Positions 1 to 8,803 of a stretch of DNA of 64,000 nt are shown here, piece after piece. This stretch comes from Nocardia fluminea. GTDB lineage: Bacteria > Actinomycetota > Actinomycetes > Mycobacteriales > Mycobacteriaceae. The notes under the pieces are model-generated. The model saw only the letters and a program-made list of their open reading frames with translations. It was not told the DNA's origin and searched no databases. The translations under genes and the position numbers were made by a program. Position 1 is the first letter of the stretch; the number at the start of each line of letters is the position of its first letter. The stretch lies in contig NZ_PJMW01000002.1 in assembly GCF_002846365.1 (NCBI RefSeq), positions 1,054,001 through 1,118,000 on the forward strand, written 5' to 3'.

Positions 1-1720
1 GTTGGCCGAGGGAGAGGCCGGTGCCGTTCTGGCCGACGACGGTGTCCCAGCCGTCGGGGAGTTCGGCGAGCACGCTCGCGAATCCTGTCGCGGCGCTCAC
101 CGCTCGCAGATCCTCGGCGGCCGGGTCGGGGATGGCCCCGAGCAACTCGACATTGTGGCGCAAGGTGCCCGGAACCAGCACCGGCCGCTGGGGCAGCCAG
201 GCGATCCGGCTCCACCAGCTGTCGGAGTCGAGTTCCCGAACATCGACACCGTCGACGCGGACAGCGCCTTCATCAAGTCGGACCAGCCCCAGAATCGCCT
301 GCACCGTAGTCGATTTCCCGCACCCGTTCGGTCCGGTCAAGACGGTCACCAGGCCGGGTTCGAGCACGGCTGACAGCTGGTCGGGCGCGGTGCCCGTCCT
401 GGCGGCAACCGACAATCCGCGCAGGGTGATTCGCGCGGGTCCCGTATTGGCGCGCGCACCCGTCGCGAGGCCGGCGTCTACCGTCCCCGGCTCCAGCGCG
501 GTACCGCCCGCGCCCCCGTGCAGCACCACGTCGCGCACCGCACGCGCACCGGGCAGGCCGGACCCACCGCGCGCCGACCGGGCACCCGAAGCGACGACCT
601 CGCCGCAAGCGGCGCGAGGCGACGCGGACTCGTCCCGCCTGCGCGGTTCGAGTACCGCGAAAGCTTTGTCGGCGGCCGCCATTCCGTCCTGCGCCGCATG
701 GAACTTCTCCCCCACCTGCCGCAGCGGCCAGTACACCTCGGGCGCGAGAATCAGCGCCACCAGCCCGCTGTACAACGCCATCTCCCCGAACACCAACCGC
801 AGCCCGATCGCGACCGCGATCAGCGCGACACTCAGCGTCGCGAGACTCTCCAGCACCATCGACGACAGGAACGCGATCCGCAGCGCGCGCATGGTCCGCT
901 GCCGCAGGGAATCACCGAGAGCCCGCACCTGATTCGTCATCGACGGACCGTCCGCCCCCTCGCGCCCGAGGGCACGCAGGGTGGGCATTCCCGCGAACAG
1001 GTCGAGAATCTGGTCCGACAGCCGGGTCGTCGCGGCGAGCGTCGCCTCGGCGCGGCCCTGGGTGAGCAGGCCGATCAACACCATGAAGACCGGAATCAGC
1101 GGCACGGTGATCACCGCGATCAGCGCCGAGGTCCGGTCGTGCAGGGCGATGACCACCAACACCACCGGTGGCACCAGACAGGCCAGCAACAGGGCGGGCA
1201 GATAGCCCGTGAACCATCCGCGCAACCCGCTGAGACCGTTGCCGACGACGACCGCGATCTCCGTGCGCCGCAAGTCCAGTTCCCGCGGCGGCAGTTCGGC
1301 GCCCGCCCGCAGCACCGCGGTCTCGAGCTCGGCGACCACCGCGCTTCCGGCCCGGTGAGCCAGTCGCGCCTGCCACCAACTCGCCAGCCCCCGCACGCCG
1401 ACGGCTACCGCCAGGATCACCAGTTCCGTGGTCCACGCACCGAACTCACGCTTGCCCGGATCCGTGATGACTCCGGCGAGTACCCGTCCCAGCACGATCG
1501 CGATCACCACGATCGTCGCCGTGATCACCAGCGCCAGCGCGACAGCGATCACCAGATGCGGCCGCGCCGACCGCGCGTACCGCCACAACCGGGGGTCGAC
1601 CGGCCCGCGCCTCGACCGTGCCGGTGCGGCCTCGTCCGGGCCCTCGTGCGACAAGCTCTCCGGCACCACAGCGTCCGACCTTTCGCGAGCGACGATGTCC
1701 CGAGACGGGGCCGACGCCAT
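1..1720 (-). CDS. cydD: Thiol reductant ABC exporter, CydD subunit (partial, 3' end beyond window)
   Basis: Transmembrane ABC exporter half needed for assembly of cytochrome bd oxidase; CydDC exports cysteine/glutathione-type thiols to the periplasmic side. The frame opens at ATG 1720, three bases after the cydB stop, and stays open to the left edge (573 codons). The N-terminal 330 residues or so carry hydrophobic helices of the type I exporter fold; a linker rich in Ala/Arg/Gly follows. The Walker A motif GPNGCGKST is at residues 463-471 (about bases 307-335) and the window ends just inside the ABC signature, read as LSLGQ. Order cydA-cydB-cydD matches known cyd operons. The C-terminal D-loop/H-loop and any cydC partner (separate or fused) lie outside the window. 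Confidence 0.9.
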   Translation of the reverse strand, partial: MASAPSRDIVARERSDAVVPESLSHEGPDEAAPARSRRGPVDPRLWRYARSARPHLVIAVALALVITATIVVIAIVLGRVLAGVITDPGKREFGAWTTELVILAVAVGVRGLASWWQARLAHRAGSAVVAELETAVLRAGAELPPRELDLRRTEIAVVVGNGLSGLRGWFTGYLPALLLACLVPPVVLVVIALHDRTSALIAVITVPLIPVFMVLIGLLTQGRAEATLAATTRLSDQILDLFAGMPTLRALGREGADGPSMTNQVRALGDSLRQRTMRALRIAFLSSMVLESLATLSVALIAVAIGLRLVFGEMALYSGLVALILAPEVYWPLRQVGEKFHAAQDGMAAADKAFAVLEPRRRDESASPRAACGEVVASGARSARGGSGLPGARAVRDVVLHGGAGGTALEPGTVDAGLATGARANTGPARITLRGLSVAARTGTAPDQLSAVLEPGLVTVLTGPNGCGKSTTVQAILGLVRLDEGAVRVDGVDVRELDSDSWWSRIAWLPQRPVLVPGTLRHNVELLGAIPDPAAEDLRAVSAATGFASVLAELPDGWDTVVGQNGTGLSLGQ

Positions 1721-1723
1721 CTG

Positions 1724-2752
1724 TCAGCCCTTACCGCTGCGGGGAAGACCCACCGGCGGCGGGATCTGTTCGACCCGGATCCGCTGCCGGAAAACCCAAT
1801 ACGTCCACCCCTGATAGATCAGCACGACCGGCGTCGCGAACAGCGCCGCCCAGCTCATCACCTTCAACGTATACGGCGACGAGGACGCGTTGTGGACGGT
1901 GAGGTCGTAGAGCGGGCTGATGGTCGAGGGCAGCACGTTCGGATACATCGACCCGATGATCAGCACCGTCGCCGAGACGACACCGAGCGTCGTGCCGACG
2001 AAGGCCCAGCCGTCACGCCCCGCGAAATTCGCCACCGCGGCGAGCGCGAGCCCGAGCACGCCGGTGGCCAGCACGATCCAGGTCCAGTCGGCGCCGTAGG
2101 CGAGCTGAGTCCACAACCCGAAACCGCCGACCACCACCGCGGTGGGCACCAGCAGCGCCCGCGCGACGCGCAAGGCATCGGTGCGAACCTCGCCGGCTGT
2201 CTTGAGCACCAGGAACACCGCGCCGTGCAGCGCGAACAGGACAGCGGTGGCCAGCCCACCGAGCAGCGCGTACGGGCTGAGCAGATCCATCACCGACCCG
2301 GTGATCTGCTTCTCCGCGTTCAGCGGCACGCCACGCACCATATTCGCGAACACCCATCCCCAGGCCAGCGCCGGAATCCACGAGCCGATGCCGATGCCGA
2401 GGTCGCACCAGGCCCGCCATTTCGGATCGTTGATCTTGCCCCGGTACTCGATCGCGCACACCCGCAGGATCAAGGCGACGAGCAGGAGCAGCAGCGCCAG
2501 ATAGAACCCGGAGAACATGCTGGCGTACCACTCGGGAAACGCCGCGAACAGCGCACCGGCGGCGGTGATCAGCCATACCTCGTTGCCGTCCCAGACCGGG
2601 CCGATCGTGTTGAGCACCACGCGCCTGCGGGTATCGGATCCCTTTCCGAGAACCGGCATCAGCATGCCCACGCCGAAGTCGAATCCCTCCAGCACGAAGT
2701 AGCCGGTGAACAGCACACCGATCAAGAGGAACCAGAACTCTTGCAGACCCAT
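1724..2752 (-). CDS. cydB: Cytochrome bd ubiquinol/menaquinol oxidase subunit II
   Basis: Subunit II of the high-affinity quinol oxidase, which reduces O2 to water without proton pumping and supports low-oxygen or nitric-oxide-stressed respiration. The 342-residue product is almost entirely hydrophobic helices and starts with the family-typical MGLQEFWFLLIGVLFTGYF; conserved GFDFGVGML and GPVWDGNEVWL stretches follow near residues 24-60. Length is normal for CydB. It starts 9 bases after the cydA stop and is followed 3 bases later by cydD, so the three genes are one transcript. Confidence 0.95.
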   Translation of the reverse strand: MGLQEFWFLLIGVLFTGYFVLEGFDFGVGMLMPVLGKGSDTRRRVVLNTIGPVWDGNEVWLITAAGALFAAFPEWYASMFSGFYLALLLLLVALILRVCAIEYRGKINDPKWRAWCDLGIGIGSWIPALAWGWVFANMVRGVPLNAEKQITGSVMDLLSPYALLGGLATAVLFALHGAVFLVLKTAGEVRTDALRVARALLVPTAVVVGGFGLWTQLAYGADWTWIVLATGVLGLALAAVANFAGRDGWAFVGTTLGVVSATVLIIGSMYPNVLPSTISPLYDLTVHNASSSPYTLKVMSWAALFATPVVLIYQGWTYWVFRQRIRVEQIPPPVGLPRSGKG

Positions 2753-2761
2753 CGTCGGCTC

Positions 2762-4216
2762 CTAGTACGCGAAGGAAAGTTGCGGAGTGTCCGAGCTGTC
2801 CGAGCTCTCGGCGTGCACCGTGGTGTCCGGTCCGGCGACGACGTACCGCCGCATCAGGTAGAACCACACCACCGCGAGCGCGCCGTAGAGCAGCGTGAAC
2901 ACCGCGAGCGAGAACATCACGGTCCCGGCGGAGTGCTCGGAGACCGCCTGCTGCACCGTCATTCGAATGTTCGGATCGCCGGTCGGATTGGGCACCACCG
3001 CCCATGGCTGGCGCCCCATCTCGGTGAACACCCAGCCGGCGCTGTTGGCCAGGAACGGTGTGGGAATCGCGAGCAGGCTCAGCCAGGAGAACCATCGCTG
3101 ATCCGGCACCCGGCCACCGCGCGTCACCCAGAACCCGGCCAGCAGGAGCAGCACCGACCCGCCCGCCAGCCCGATCATCGCGCGGAAGGACCAGTAGGTG
3201 ACGAACAGGTTGGGCCGGTAATCGCCGGGCCCGTACGCGACGTTGTAGGTCTTCTGCAGATCGACCACCCCGTCGAGCGTCACCCCGCTGAACTCGCCCT
3301 TCGCGAGATAGGGCAGCACATAGGGCACCTCGAGCACGTGGATCACACCGTCGCAATTGTTGTGCGTACCCACGGTGAGAACGGAGAAGTCGGGGTCGGT
3401 GGCCGTGTGGCACAACGATTCCGCCGACGCCATCTTCATCGGCTGCTGTTCGAACATCAGCTTGCCCTGGATATCGCCGGTGAAGATCAGCGCGGCGCCG
3501 GAGAGCGCCACCACCACGAGGGCGAATCGGCCCGCCGGGCGCCACATCGTCCGTGCCTCTTCGCGTTTCACCGGATCGCCACTGCGGGCGTTGCGCACCA
3601 TCCACCAGCCCGCGATGCCCGCGACGAAGGTGCCCGCGGTGAGAAACGCGCCCGCGACCACATGCGGGAACGCGGCCAGTGTCGTGTTGTTGGTCAGCAG
3701 CGCCCAAATGCTCTCCAGCTCGGCGCGTCCGGTCTCCGGGTTGTATCGGGCGCCCACCGGGTGCTGCATGAACGAATTGGCGGCGACGATGAAATAGGCG
3801 GAGGCGTTCACGCCGATGGCGACGATCCAGATGGTCGCCAGATGCACCAGTTTGGGCAATCGGGTCCACCCGAAGATCCACAATCCGATGAACGTGGACT
3901 CCATGAAGAAGGCGATCAGCGCTTCCAGCGCCAGTGGCGCGCCGAAGACGTCGCCGATGAAGCGGGAGTATTCGCTCCAGTTCATCCCGAACTGGAATTC
4001 CTGCACGATGCCGGTGGCGACGCCGAGCGCGAAGTTGATCAGGAACAGCTTGCCGAAGAATTTGGTCAGCCGGTACCAGCGTTCGTTGCCGGTGACCACC
4101 CAGGCGGTCTGCATCGTCGCGACAAGCGGAGCGAGTCCGATGGTCAGCGGGACGAACAGAAAGTGGTAGACGGTCGTGATCCCGAACTGCCACCGGGAGA
4201 CATCAAGGGTGTCCAT
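2762..4216 (-). CDS. cydA: Cytochrome bd oxidase subunit I
   Basis: Haem-bearing subunit I of cytochrome bd (haems b558, b595, d) and site of quinol oxidation. The 484-residue product begins MDTLDVSRWQFGITTVYHF, with His18 matching the b595/d axial His of the family; FPHVVAGAFLTAG carries the b558 His, YWSFRAMIG carries the b558 Met, and the quinol-site GRQPW motif is present. The Q-loop looks short, as in actinobacterial and Bacillus enzymes. First gene of cydABD; ATG 4216 is the only sensible start. An 11-bp inverted repeat lies 12 bases upstream, so oxygen/redox or repressor control is likely. Confidence 0.96.
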   Translation of the reverse strand: MDTLDVSRWQFGITTVYHFLFVPLTIGLAPLVATMQTAWVVTGNERWYRLTKFFGKLFLINFALGVATGIVQEFQFGMNWSEYSRFIGDVFGAPLALEALIAFFMESTFIGLWIFGWTRLPKLVHLATIWIVAIGVNASAYFIVAANSFMQHPVGARYNPETGRAELESIWALLTNNTTLAAFPHVVAGAFLTAGTFVAGIAGWWMVRNARSGDPVKREEARTMWRPAGRFALVVVALSGAALIFTGDIQGKLMFEQQPMKMASAESLCHTATDPDFSVLTVGTHNNCDGVIHVLEVPYVLPYLAKGEFSGVTLDGVVDLQKTYNVAYGPGDYRPNLFVTYWSFRAMIGLAGGSVLLLLAGFWVTRGGRVPDQRWFSWLSLLAIPTPFLANSAGWVFTEMGRQPWAVVPNPTGDPNIRMTVQQAVSEHSAGTVMFSLAVFTLLYGALAVVWFYLMRRYVVAGPDTTVHAESSDSSDTPQLSFAY

Positions 4217-4227
4217 CCGACCTCCAC

Positions 4228-4257
4228 CGATCTACTACGACGACTTGTAGTAGATCG
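4228..4257. promoter_or_regulatory. Inverted repeat upstream of cydA (putative operator)
   Basis: Perfect 11-bp arms CGATCTACTAC (4228-4238) and GTAGTAGATCG (4247-4257) separated by 8 bases, starting 12 bases before the cydA ATG. The TACTAC/GTAGTA half-sites resemble, as I recall them, dyads bound by actinobacterial BlaI/CopY-family repressors; the regulator is not identified here. It could alternatively act as a 5'-UTR hairpin. Confidence 0.6.
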
Positions 4258-4351
4258 TACGCGGGGAATCACCCCGTCCGAGCGTGACAACCGCCACGGC
4301 CCGCGCCGAACCCTTCCGCAGGGGCACGCCCACCCGTGCCCCACACACGGA

Positions 4352-5257
4352 TCACCAGTCCCCGATGGTCCCCGGCCGTTCGATACCGAGGTCGACCATG
4401 TCGATGATCTCCTGGGCATTGTCGGGCGCCGACAAGCGGATGCCGTCGAGCTGATTCACTCGCGCGGCGAGGGTGATGCTCGACAACAACCAGATGCTGT
4501 CACAGTCGAAGAGGTCCGCGGTGAACAGCGTCTGGTACTTGCACTCCCAGCCCGCCTTCTCCGCCACGTTGAACAGCGCACGCTGCGTGACACCGGGCAG
4601 CACACCGCTTTTGGCGGGCACGGTGATCAGTTGCTTGCCGCGAGCGATCACCACCGTCGAGCGCGGGCCCTCCAGGACCTTGTGTTCGGTGCTGTGGAAG
4701 ATCACGTCCTCGGCGCCCATGCGCCGCGCGAACCGCAGCGCGGCCATATTGGTCGCGTACGACAGCGTCTTCGCGCCGAGCAGCTGCCACGGCGCCGCCT
4801 GCGCGAGGTCGACCGAGATGCCGCGCGCCAGCGACATCACCTTCACGCCCTCGGCGCGGGCAGTCGTGACCCGCGCGGGTACCGGGGAGACGAGCACGTA
4901 CGCGGTGGGCTGCGGATCCTCCGGCGCCAGCGACGATTGCGGCGCGTCGAATTCCGAGTCGCGGCCGCGCGTGTAGATCAGCCGCAACATTCCTTCCTCT
5001 TCCGAGCCCCATTCCTTCACGGCCAGTTCCACCGCGGCGCGCCATCTCGACAGACCCGGCTCCGGTAGTTCCAGCGCTTGCGCCGAACGGCGCAGCCGCG
5101 CCAGGTGGAATTCCAGCGCGGTGGCCGTACCGCCGCGCACCAAAATCGTTTCGAATACTCCATCGCCGCGCAGTGCGCCGATGTCGTCGGCATAAAGCGA
5201 CGGAACGTTCGCGTCGGCGACCGTCCCGTCGAGTGTCACAAGAACCCGTTCTCCCAT
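4352..5257 (-). CDS. pabC: 4-amino-4-deoxychorismate lyase / class IV aminotransferase
   Basis: PLP fold-type IV enzyme. PabC removes pyruvate from aminodeoxychorismate to give p-aminobenzoate for folate synthesis. The 301-residue product has the class IV layout: GDGVFETI near residues 31-38, the Schiff-base Lys163 in LGAKTLSYATN, and the cofactor-binding E-rich segment followed by GVLPGVTQRALF. Branched-chain aminotransferases and D-amino acid transaminases share this fold, so substrate is inferred from length and from the conserved neighbour ygfZ, which is a folate-binding protein read from the opposite strand. The M. tuberculosis neighbour Rv0812 is equivalent. Confidence 0.8.
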   Translation of the reverse strand: MGERVLVTLDGTVADANVPSLYADDIGALRGDGVFETILVRGGTATALEFHLARLRRSAQALELPEPGLSRWRAAVELAVKEWGSEEEGMLRLIYTRGRDSEFDAPQSSLAPEDPQPTAYVLVSPVPARVTTARAEGVKVMSLARGISVDLAQAAPWQLLGAKTLSYATNMAALRFARRMGAEDVIFHSTEHKVLEGPRSTVVIARGKQLITVPAKSGVLPGVTQRALFNVAEKAGWECKYQTLFTADLFDCDSIWLLSSITLAARVNQLDGIRLSAPDNAQEIIDMVDLGIERPGTIGDW

Positions 5258-5366
5258 GCGCCGAGCGTAGGCGTTATCGCTCTGTTATGCCTATGGCTGC
5301 CTCGAATCGAGGTCGCGACGCGCGCCGCGAAGACGACCACGTGCGGCGCGTGTCGGCAGACGCGCC

Positions 5367-5372
5367 TACAGT
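5367..5372 (+). promoter_or_regulatory. Leaderless promoter of ygfZ (-10 TACAGT)
   Basis: TACAGT ends 7 bases before GTG 5380, placing the likely transcription start on the start codon itself. No Shine-Dalgarno sequence is seen. Confidence 0.5.
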
Positions 5373-5379
5373 GGGTGTC

Positions 5380-6483
5380 GTGTCACAGGTCGTCTCCCCC
5401 AGTCCTGTTCTCCATACTCCGGGTGCCGTCGCGGGTGCACCCGATACCCCGGACGCCGCGGTCGCCTGGCATTACGGTGATCCGTTCGGTGAGCAGAAGG
5501 CCGCCGCGGAGCGGGTCGCGGTCGTGGATCGCTCCCATCGCAGCGTCGCCACCATCACCGGCGCCGAGCGCCTGAGCTGGCTGCACACCATCACCAGTCA
5601 GCACATCGCCGCGCTGCCCGACGGGCACAGCGCCGAGACTCTCGACCTCGATCTCAACGGCCGGGTCCTGCATCACTTCGTCCTCACCGACCTCGACGGC
5701 ACCCTGTGGCTCGATACCGAGGCCGACCGCGGCGCCGAGCTGCTGGCCTTCCTGAAGAAGATGGTCTTCTGGGCCGACGCCAAGCCGGAGGACGCGCCGG
5801 ATCACGCCGTGCTGAGCCTGCTGGGCCCGCAAGTGGACACGCTGCTCGACGCGCTCGGCATCGCGCAACTGCCGCAGACCTATGTAGCGGCGGCGCTGCC
5901 CGGTGGCGGATTCCTGCGGCGGATGCCGGACTCCTTCGACTTGATCGTGCCCCGTGCCGAGCTGTCGGCCTGGTGGAGCAAGCTCACCGACGCCGGGGCC
6001 GCACCGGCGGGCATGTGGGCCTACGAGGCGCTGCGCGTCGCCGCGCTGCGCCCACGCGTCGGCGTCGACACCGACGAACGCACCATCCCGCACGAGGCCC
6101 GCTGGATCGGCGGCATCGACGAGCACGGGGCCGTCCACCTCGACAAGGGGTGCTACCGCGGCCAGGAAACCGTGGCCAGGGTCCACAACCTCGGCAAACC
6201 CCCGCGCAATCTCGTGCTGCTGCACCTCGACGGCTCGGCCGACGAGCGCCCGGTGACCGGTGACGACGTGACCGCGGCCGGCCGCACCGTCGGCCGCCTC
6301 GGCACCGTCATCGATCACTACGAACTCGGCCCGATCGCGCTGGCCCTGGTCAAGCGTTCGGTCCCCGCCGGCACCGAACTGGTGGCAGGCACCATGGCCG
6401 CCGCCATCGACCCCGACTCGGTCCCCGTCGACGACACCGTGCAGGCGGGCCGCGCCGCCATCGACCGGTTGCGCGGGCGATGA
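5380..6483 (+). CDS. ygfZ: Folate-binding Fe-S cluster assembly factor YgfZ
   Basis: Tetrahydrofolate-binding protein of the GcvT-like fold that helps assemble or repair certain Fe-S enzymes. The defining motif KGCYRGQE is at residues 256-263, with the reactive Cys258, followed by VARVHNLGKPPR. Residues 30-130 match the GcvT N-terminal fold. Length 367 residues from GTG 5380 is typical; the reading frame extends upstream into divergent pabC, but GTG 5380 sits 7 bases after a good -10 and avoids that overlap. It overlaps the next gene by four bases (ATGA), so it heads a ygfZ-MOSC-asparaginase operon. Confidence 0.88.
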   Translation: MSQVVSPSPVLHTPGAVAGAPDTPDAAVAWHYGDPFGEQKAAAERVAVVDRSHRSVATITGAERLSWLHTITSQHIAALPDGHSAETLDLDLNGRVLHHFVLTDLDGTLWLDTEADRGAELLAFLKKMVFWADAKPEDAPDHAVLSLLGPQVDTLLDALGIAQLPQTYVAAALPGGGFLRRMPDSFDLIVPRAELSAWWSKLTDAGAAPAGMWAYEALRVAALRPRVGVDTDERTIPHEARWIGGIDEHGAVHLDKGCYRGQETVARVHNLGKPPRNLVLLHLDGSADERPVTGDDVTAAGRTVGRLGTVIDHYELGPIALALVKRSVPAGTELVAGTMAAAIDPDSVPVDDTVQAGRAAIDRLRGR

Positions 6484-7163
6484 CCCGTCCGGTCCTGCGG
6501 GTCGGGGACACCGGCCGCGTCGAGGCCGTCTGCGTGGTGCACGCCGAGATCGAGGTGCGCACGCGCGTGGGCCGCAGCGCCATCGACAAGCGCCCGGTCG
6601 AGGGGCGGGTAGCGGTGGCCGCGCTCGGCCTAGCCGGTGATCACGTCTGCGACACCGCCCACCACGGCGGCATCGACCAGGCCGTGTACGCCTACGCCGA
6701 CGAGGACGCCCGCCGCTGGGGCGGCGAACTCGACCGTGAGCTGCCCGCCGGCTGGTTCGGCGAGAACCTGCGCCTGACCGGCCTCCCGGTCAGCGACGCG
6801 GTGCTCGGCGCGCGGTGGACGATCGGCGACACCCTGCTCGAGGTCAGCGCGCCGCGGGTCCCCTGCGCGACCTTCCAGCAGTGGTCCGGCGAGCAGCGCT
6901 GGGTGAAACGCTTCGCCCTGCGCGCCGACACCGGCGCCTACTTCCGTGTCCTGACCGAGGGCACGATCGGCGCGGGTGACGAGGTCCGCGTCGTGCACGT
7001 CCCCGACCACGGCATCACCGTGCGCGACCTGTTCACCGGCGCCGACCCCGCCCGCCTCGAACGCCTGCGCGCGGAAGAACCGACGATCTCCGCCGACGTA
7101 CGCATGCAGATCGACCGCCACACCCGAACCCGCACCGCCGTCGCCGTGGAGGTCCAGGCATGA
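6480..7163 (+). CDS. MOSC domain-containing protein
   Basis: A 227-residue protein of the YiiM type MOSC family, domains that bind molybdenum cofactor/sulfur and often detoxify N-hydroxylated bases or deliver sulfur. Seen: the N-terminal GxIGxxxxR-like beta start, the HHGGIDQAVYAYADEDARRWG segment region (residues 61-81) and GWFGENLRLTG around residue 91, and a conserved Cys in APRVPCATFQ (about residue 129) that corresponds to the family sulfur-binding Cys. Start overlaps the ygfZ stop (ATGA) and its own stop overlaps the next ATG, showing tight translational coupling. Substrate is unknown. Confidence 0.85.
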   Translation: MTRPVLRVGDTGRVEAVCVVHAEIEVRTRVGRSAIDKRPVEGRVAVAALGLAGDHVCDTAHHGGIDQAVYAYADEDARRWGGELDRELPAGWFGENLRLTGLPVSDAVLGARWTIGDTLLEVSAPRVPCATFQQWSGEQRWVKRFALRADTGAYFRVLTEGTIGAGDEVRVVHVPDHGITVRDLFTGADPARLERLRAEEPTISADVRMQIDRHTRTRTAVAVEVQA

Positions 7164-8110
7164 GTGTCGAACTGGTCGAAGTCGTCCGTTCCGGCTTTCG
7201 TGAGTGCGTACATCGCGGCTCGGTCGTCATCCTCGACGGCTTCGGCACCCCCACCCTCGAACTCGGTGAGATCCACGGCCCGATCTTCCCGCGTTCCACC
7301 AACAAACCGATGCAGGCACTGGCCCTGCTGCGCAACGGTTTCGACCCCGTCGACGACGACGAACTCGCCATCGCCACCGCCTCCCATTTCGGCGAGCCCG
7401 ACCACATCGCCCTCGTGCGCCGGCTGCTCGACCGTTTCGGCTTCTCCGCAGGCGACCTCGCCTGCCCACCCGACCTGCCCTTCGAGGAGCGGGCCCGCGC
7501 CGCCGCGATCACCGGCGCCGGCCCGAGCCCGCTGTACATGAACTGCTCCGGCAAACACGCCGCGATGCTGGCGACCTGCGCGATCAACGATTGGCCGCGC
7601 ACCGGATACCTCGAGATCGAGCACCCGTTGCAGCAAGCGGTCCTGGCCACCATCGCCGACGTCACCGGCGAACCGGAGACCGATCTGGGCATCGACGGCT
7701 GCGGCCTGCCGATCGTGCCCGTCTCGCTGATCAACCTCGCGCGCGCCTTCGCCGGCTTCACCACGGCCGAGTCCGGCACCGCGCCGCGCCGGATCGCCGA
7801 CGCCGTTCGGGCGAATCCACGAGTGATTTCCGGCACGAGCGGGCCGGATCTCCTTGCCATGTCGACGACCCCCGGACTGTTCTGCAAGATCGGCGCCGAC
7901 GGCATGCACGCGGGTGCGCTACCCGACGGAAGGGCCTTCGCGTACAAGATCGAAGACGGTCACGATCGGGCCAGGATGCCTCTGACGCTGGCGATTCTGC
8001 GCGAACTCGGCGTCGAGTGGACCGATCAGCACACTCAGCTCGCGGCCACCGCGGTGTTCGGCGGCGACGCCAGAGTCGGTGTGATCCGCGCGATTCCGGG
8101 AGTCATCTGA
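7160..8110 (+). CDS. Asparaginase (L-asparaginase II family, PF06089 type)
   Basis: Predicted hydrolase of L-asparagine to aspartate and ammonia, of the family typified by Rhizobium AnsA (thermolabile, distinct from the E. coli types). The 316-residue product has the family signatures SGFRECVHRGS near residue 12, PRSTNKPMQ (about residue 44), NCSGKHAAMLATC (about residue 129) and DGCGLP (about residue 180). Length is normal. No signal peptide, so cytoplasmic. Third gene of the ygfZ-MOSC-asparaginase operon with a 4-base overlap; the functional link to the other two is not obvious. Confidence 0.85.
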   Translation: MSVELVEVVRSGFRECVHRGSVVILDGFGTPTLELGEIHGPIFPRSTNKPMQALALLRNGFDPVDDDELAIATASHFGEPDHIALVRRLLDRFGFSAGDLACPPDLPFEERARAAAITGAGPSPLYMNCSGKHAAMLATCAINDWPRTGYLEIEHPLQQAVLATIADVTGEPETDLGIDGCGLPIVPVSLINLARAFAGFTTAESGTAPRRIADAVRANPRVISGTSGPDLLAMSTTPGLFCKIGADGMHAGALPDGRAFAYKIEDGHDRARMPLTLAILRELGVEWTDQHTQLAATAVFGGDARVGVIRAIPGVI

Positions 8111-8187
8111 GACCGGGCGGTCTGGGCGAAGAAGGGGCAAACCGGGGCGCTTCGACAGGTCTTCACCCACTCCTGGGAGCGCGACGC

Positions 8188-8215
8188 CCTGACACACGCT
8201 AAAGTGTCTGTCAGG
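8188..8215. promoter_or_regulatory. Inverted repeat upstream of the DUF3073 gene
   Basis: CCTGACA (8188-8194) and TGTCAGG (8209-8215) form 7-bp arms, with a nested GACAC/GTGTC pair (8191-8195, 8204-8208). The central TAAAGT (8200-8205) could be a -10 hexamer. It lies 70 bases before the start codon and may be an operator. Confidence 0.4.
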
Positions 8216-8285
8216 AAGAGTATTAATTCGAACGGGGCCGCCAACAAACCCCAGGCCGCCCCGCAGTGACGCGAGGGGGTCAGCC

Positions 8286-8513
8286 ATGGGCCGTGGCCGG
8301 GCTAAGGCAAAGCAGACCAAAGTCGCACGTGAGCTCAAGTACAGCTCCGCGCCGACCGACTTCGCGAGCCTTCAGCGCGAGCTGTCGGATAGCGATGCTT
8401 CGCCCTACTCCCAACCGAGGAGTAGTGCAGTGCTGTCCGATGAGCATGATGCGGACGAGTCGCCGTCTCGTTGGAACGACGAGGACGACGGCTACGACAG
8501 CTGGCGCCGCTGA
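8286..8513 (+). CDS. DUF3073 family small protein
   Basis: Small, highly charged 75-residue cytoplasmic protein of unknown function found across actinobacteria (M. tuberculosis Rv0810c is the equivalent beside purM). The N-terminus MGRGRAKAKQTKVARELKYS is the family hallmark; the C-terminal half is acidic and ends DDGYDSWRR. A strong ribosome site (GAGGGGG) precedes the ATG. It is monocistronic and ends 13 bases before a strong terminator. Always beside purM in relatives, facing it. Confidence 0.93.
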   Translation: MGRGRAKAKQTKVARELKYSSAPTDFASLQRELSDSDASPYSQPRSSAVLSDEHDADESPSRWNDEDDGYDSWRR

Positions 8514-8526
8514 CCTGACAGCGACG

Positions 8527-8554
8527 AAGGGGGAGGCCAACAGGCCTCCCCCTT
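8527..8554 (+). terminator. Rho-independent-type terminator after DUF3073 gene
   Basis: Perfect 12-bp stem AAGGGGGAGGCC / GGCCTCCCCCTT with loop AACA, starting 13 bases after the stop codon; followed by CCAGCC rather than a T-run, as is common in high-GC actinobacteria. Confidence 0.8.
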
Positions 8555-8617
8555 CCAGCCGTTCTCAGGTGAGTGACGACAGACTCGTAGTAGCACTTAC
8601 GGCGAATACCTGAATAT

Positions 8618-8655
8618 ACGACGAGCGTCCTGTGCACACACAGGACGCTCGTCGT
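8618..8655. terminator. Strong bidirectional hairpin between DUF3073 gene and purM
   Basis: Perfect 17-bp inverted repeat (8618-8634 and 8639-8655) with a CACA loop. It lies between two converging genes and can stop transcription from either side. Confidence 0.8.
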
Positions 8656-8755
8656 GTTCGCCGCCTCGAGGCCCCGACCACCCCGAGCCGACGCGCAAAA
8701 ACCCTCCGTATAGGGGGTAGCCACTCGGCAGCCGGCACAAACCCCTGAACGCACG

Positions 8756-8789
8756 TGAGCCGGGTCGCGATCGATCGCGACCCGGCTCA
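8756..8789 (-). terminator. 34-bp perfect palindrome downstream of purM
   Basis: Perfect palindrome with arms TGAGCCGGGTCGCGATC and its complement, starting 14 bases past the purM stop. Best read as the purM terminator, folding with a short loop at the central GATCGATC. Confidence 0.75.
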
Positions 8790-8803
8790 GTACGTCGTGA
8801 GGA

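Noticed and set aside
518..5068. Very long (1516-codon) open frame on the + strand
   Set aside because: It runs antisense through cydD, cydB, cydA and pabC, is dominated by His/Arg/Gln/Asp typical of a high-GC shadow frame, and shows no domain.
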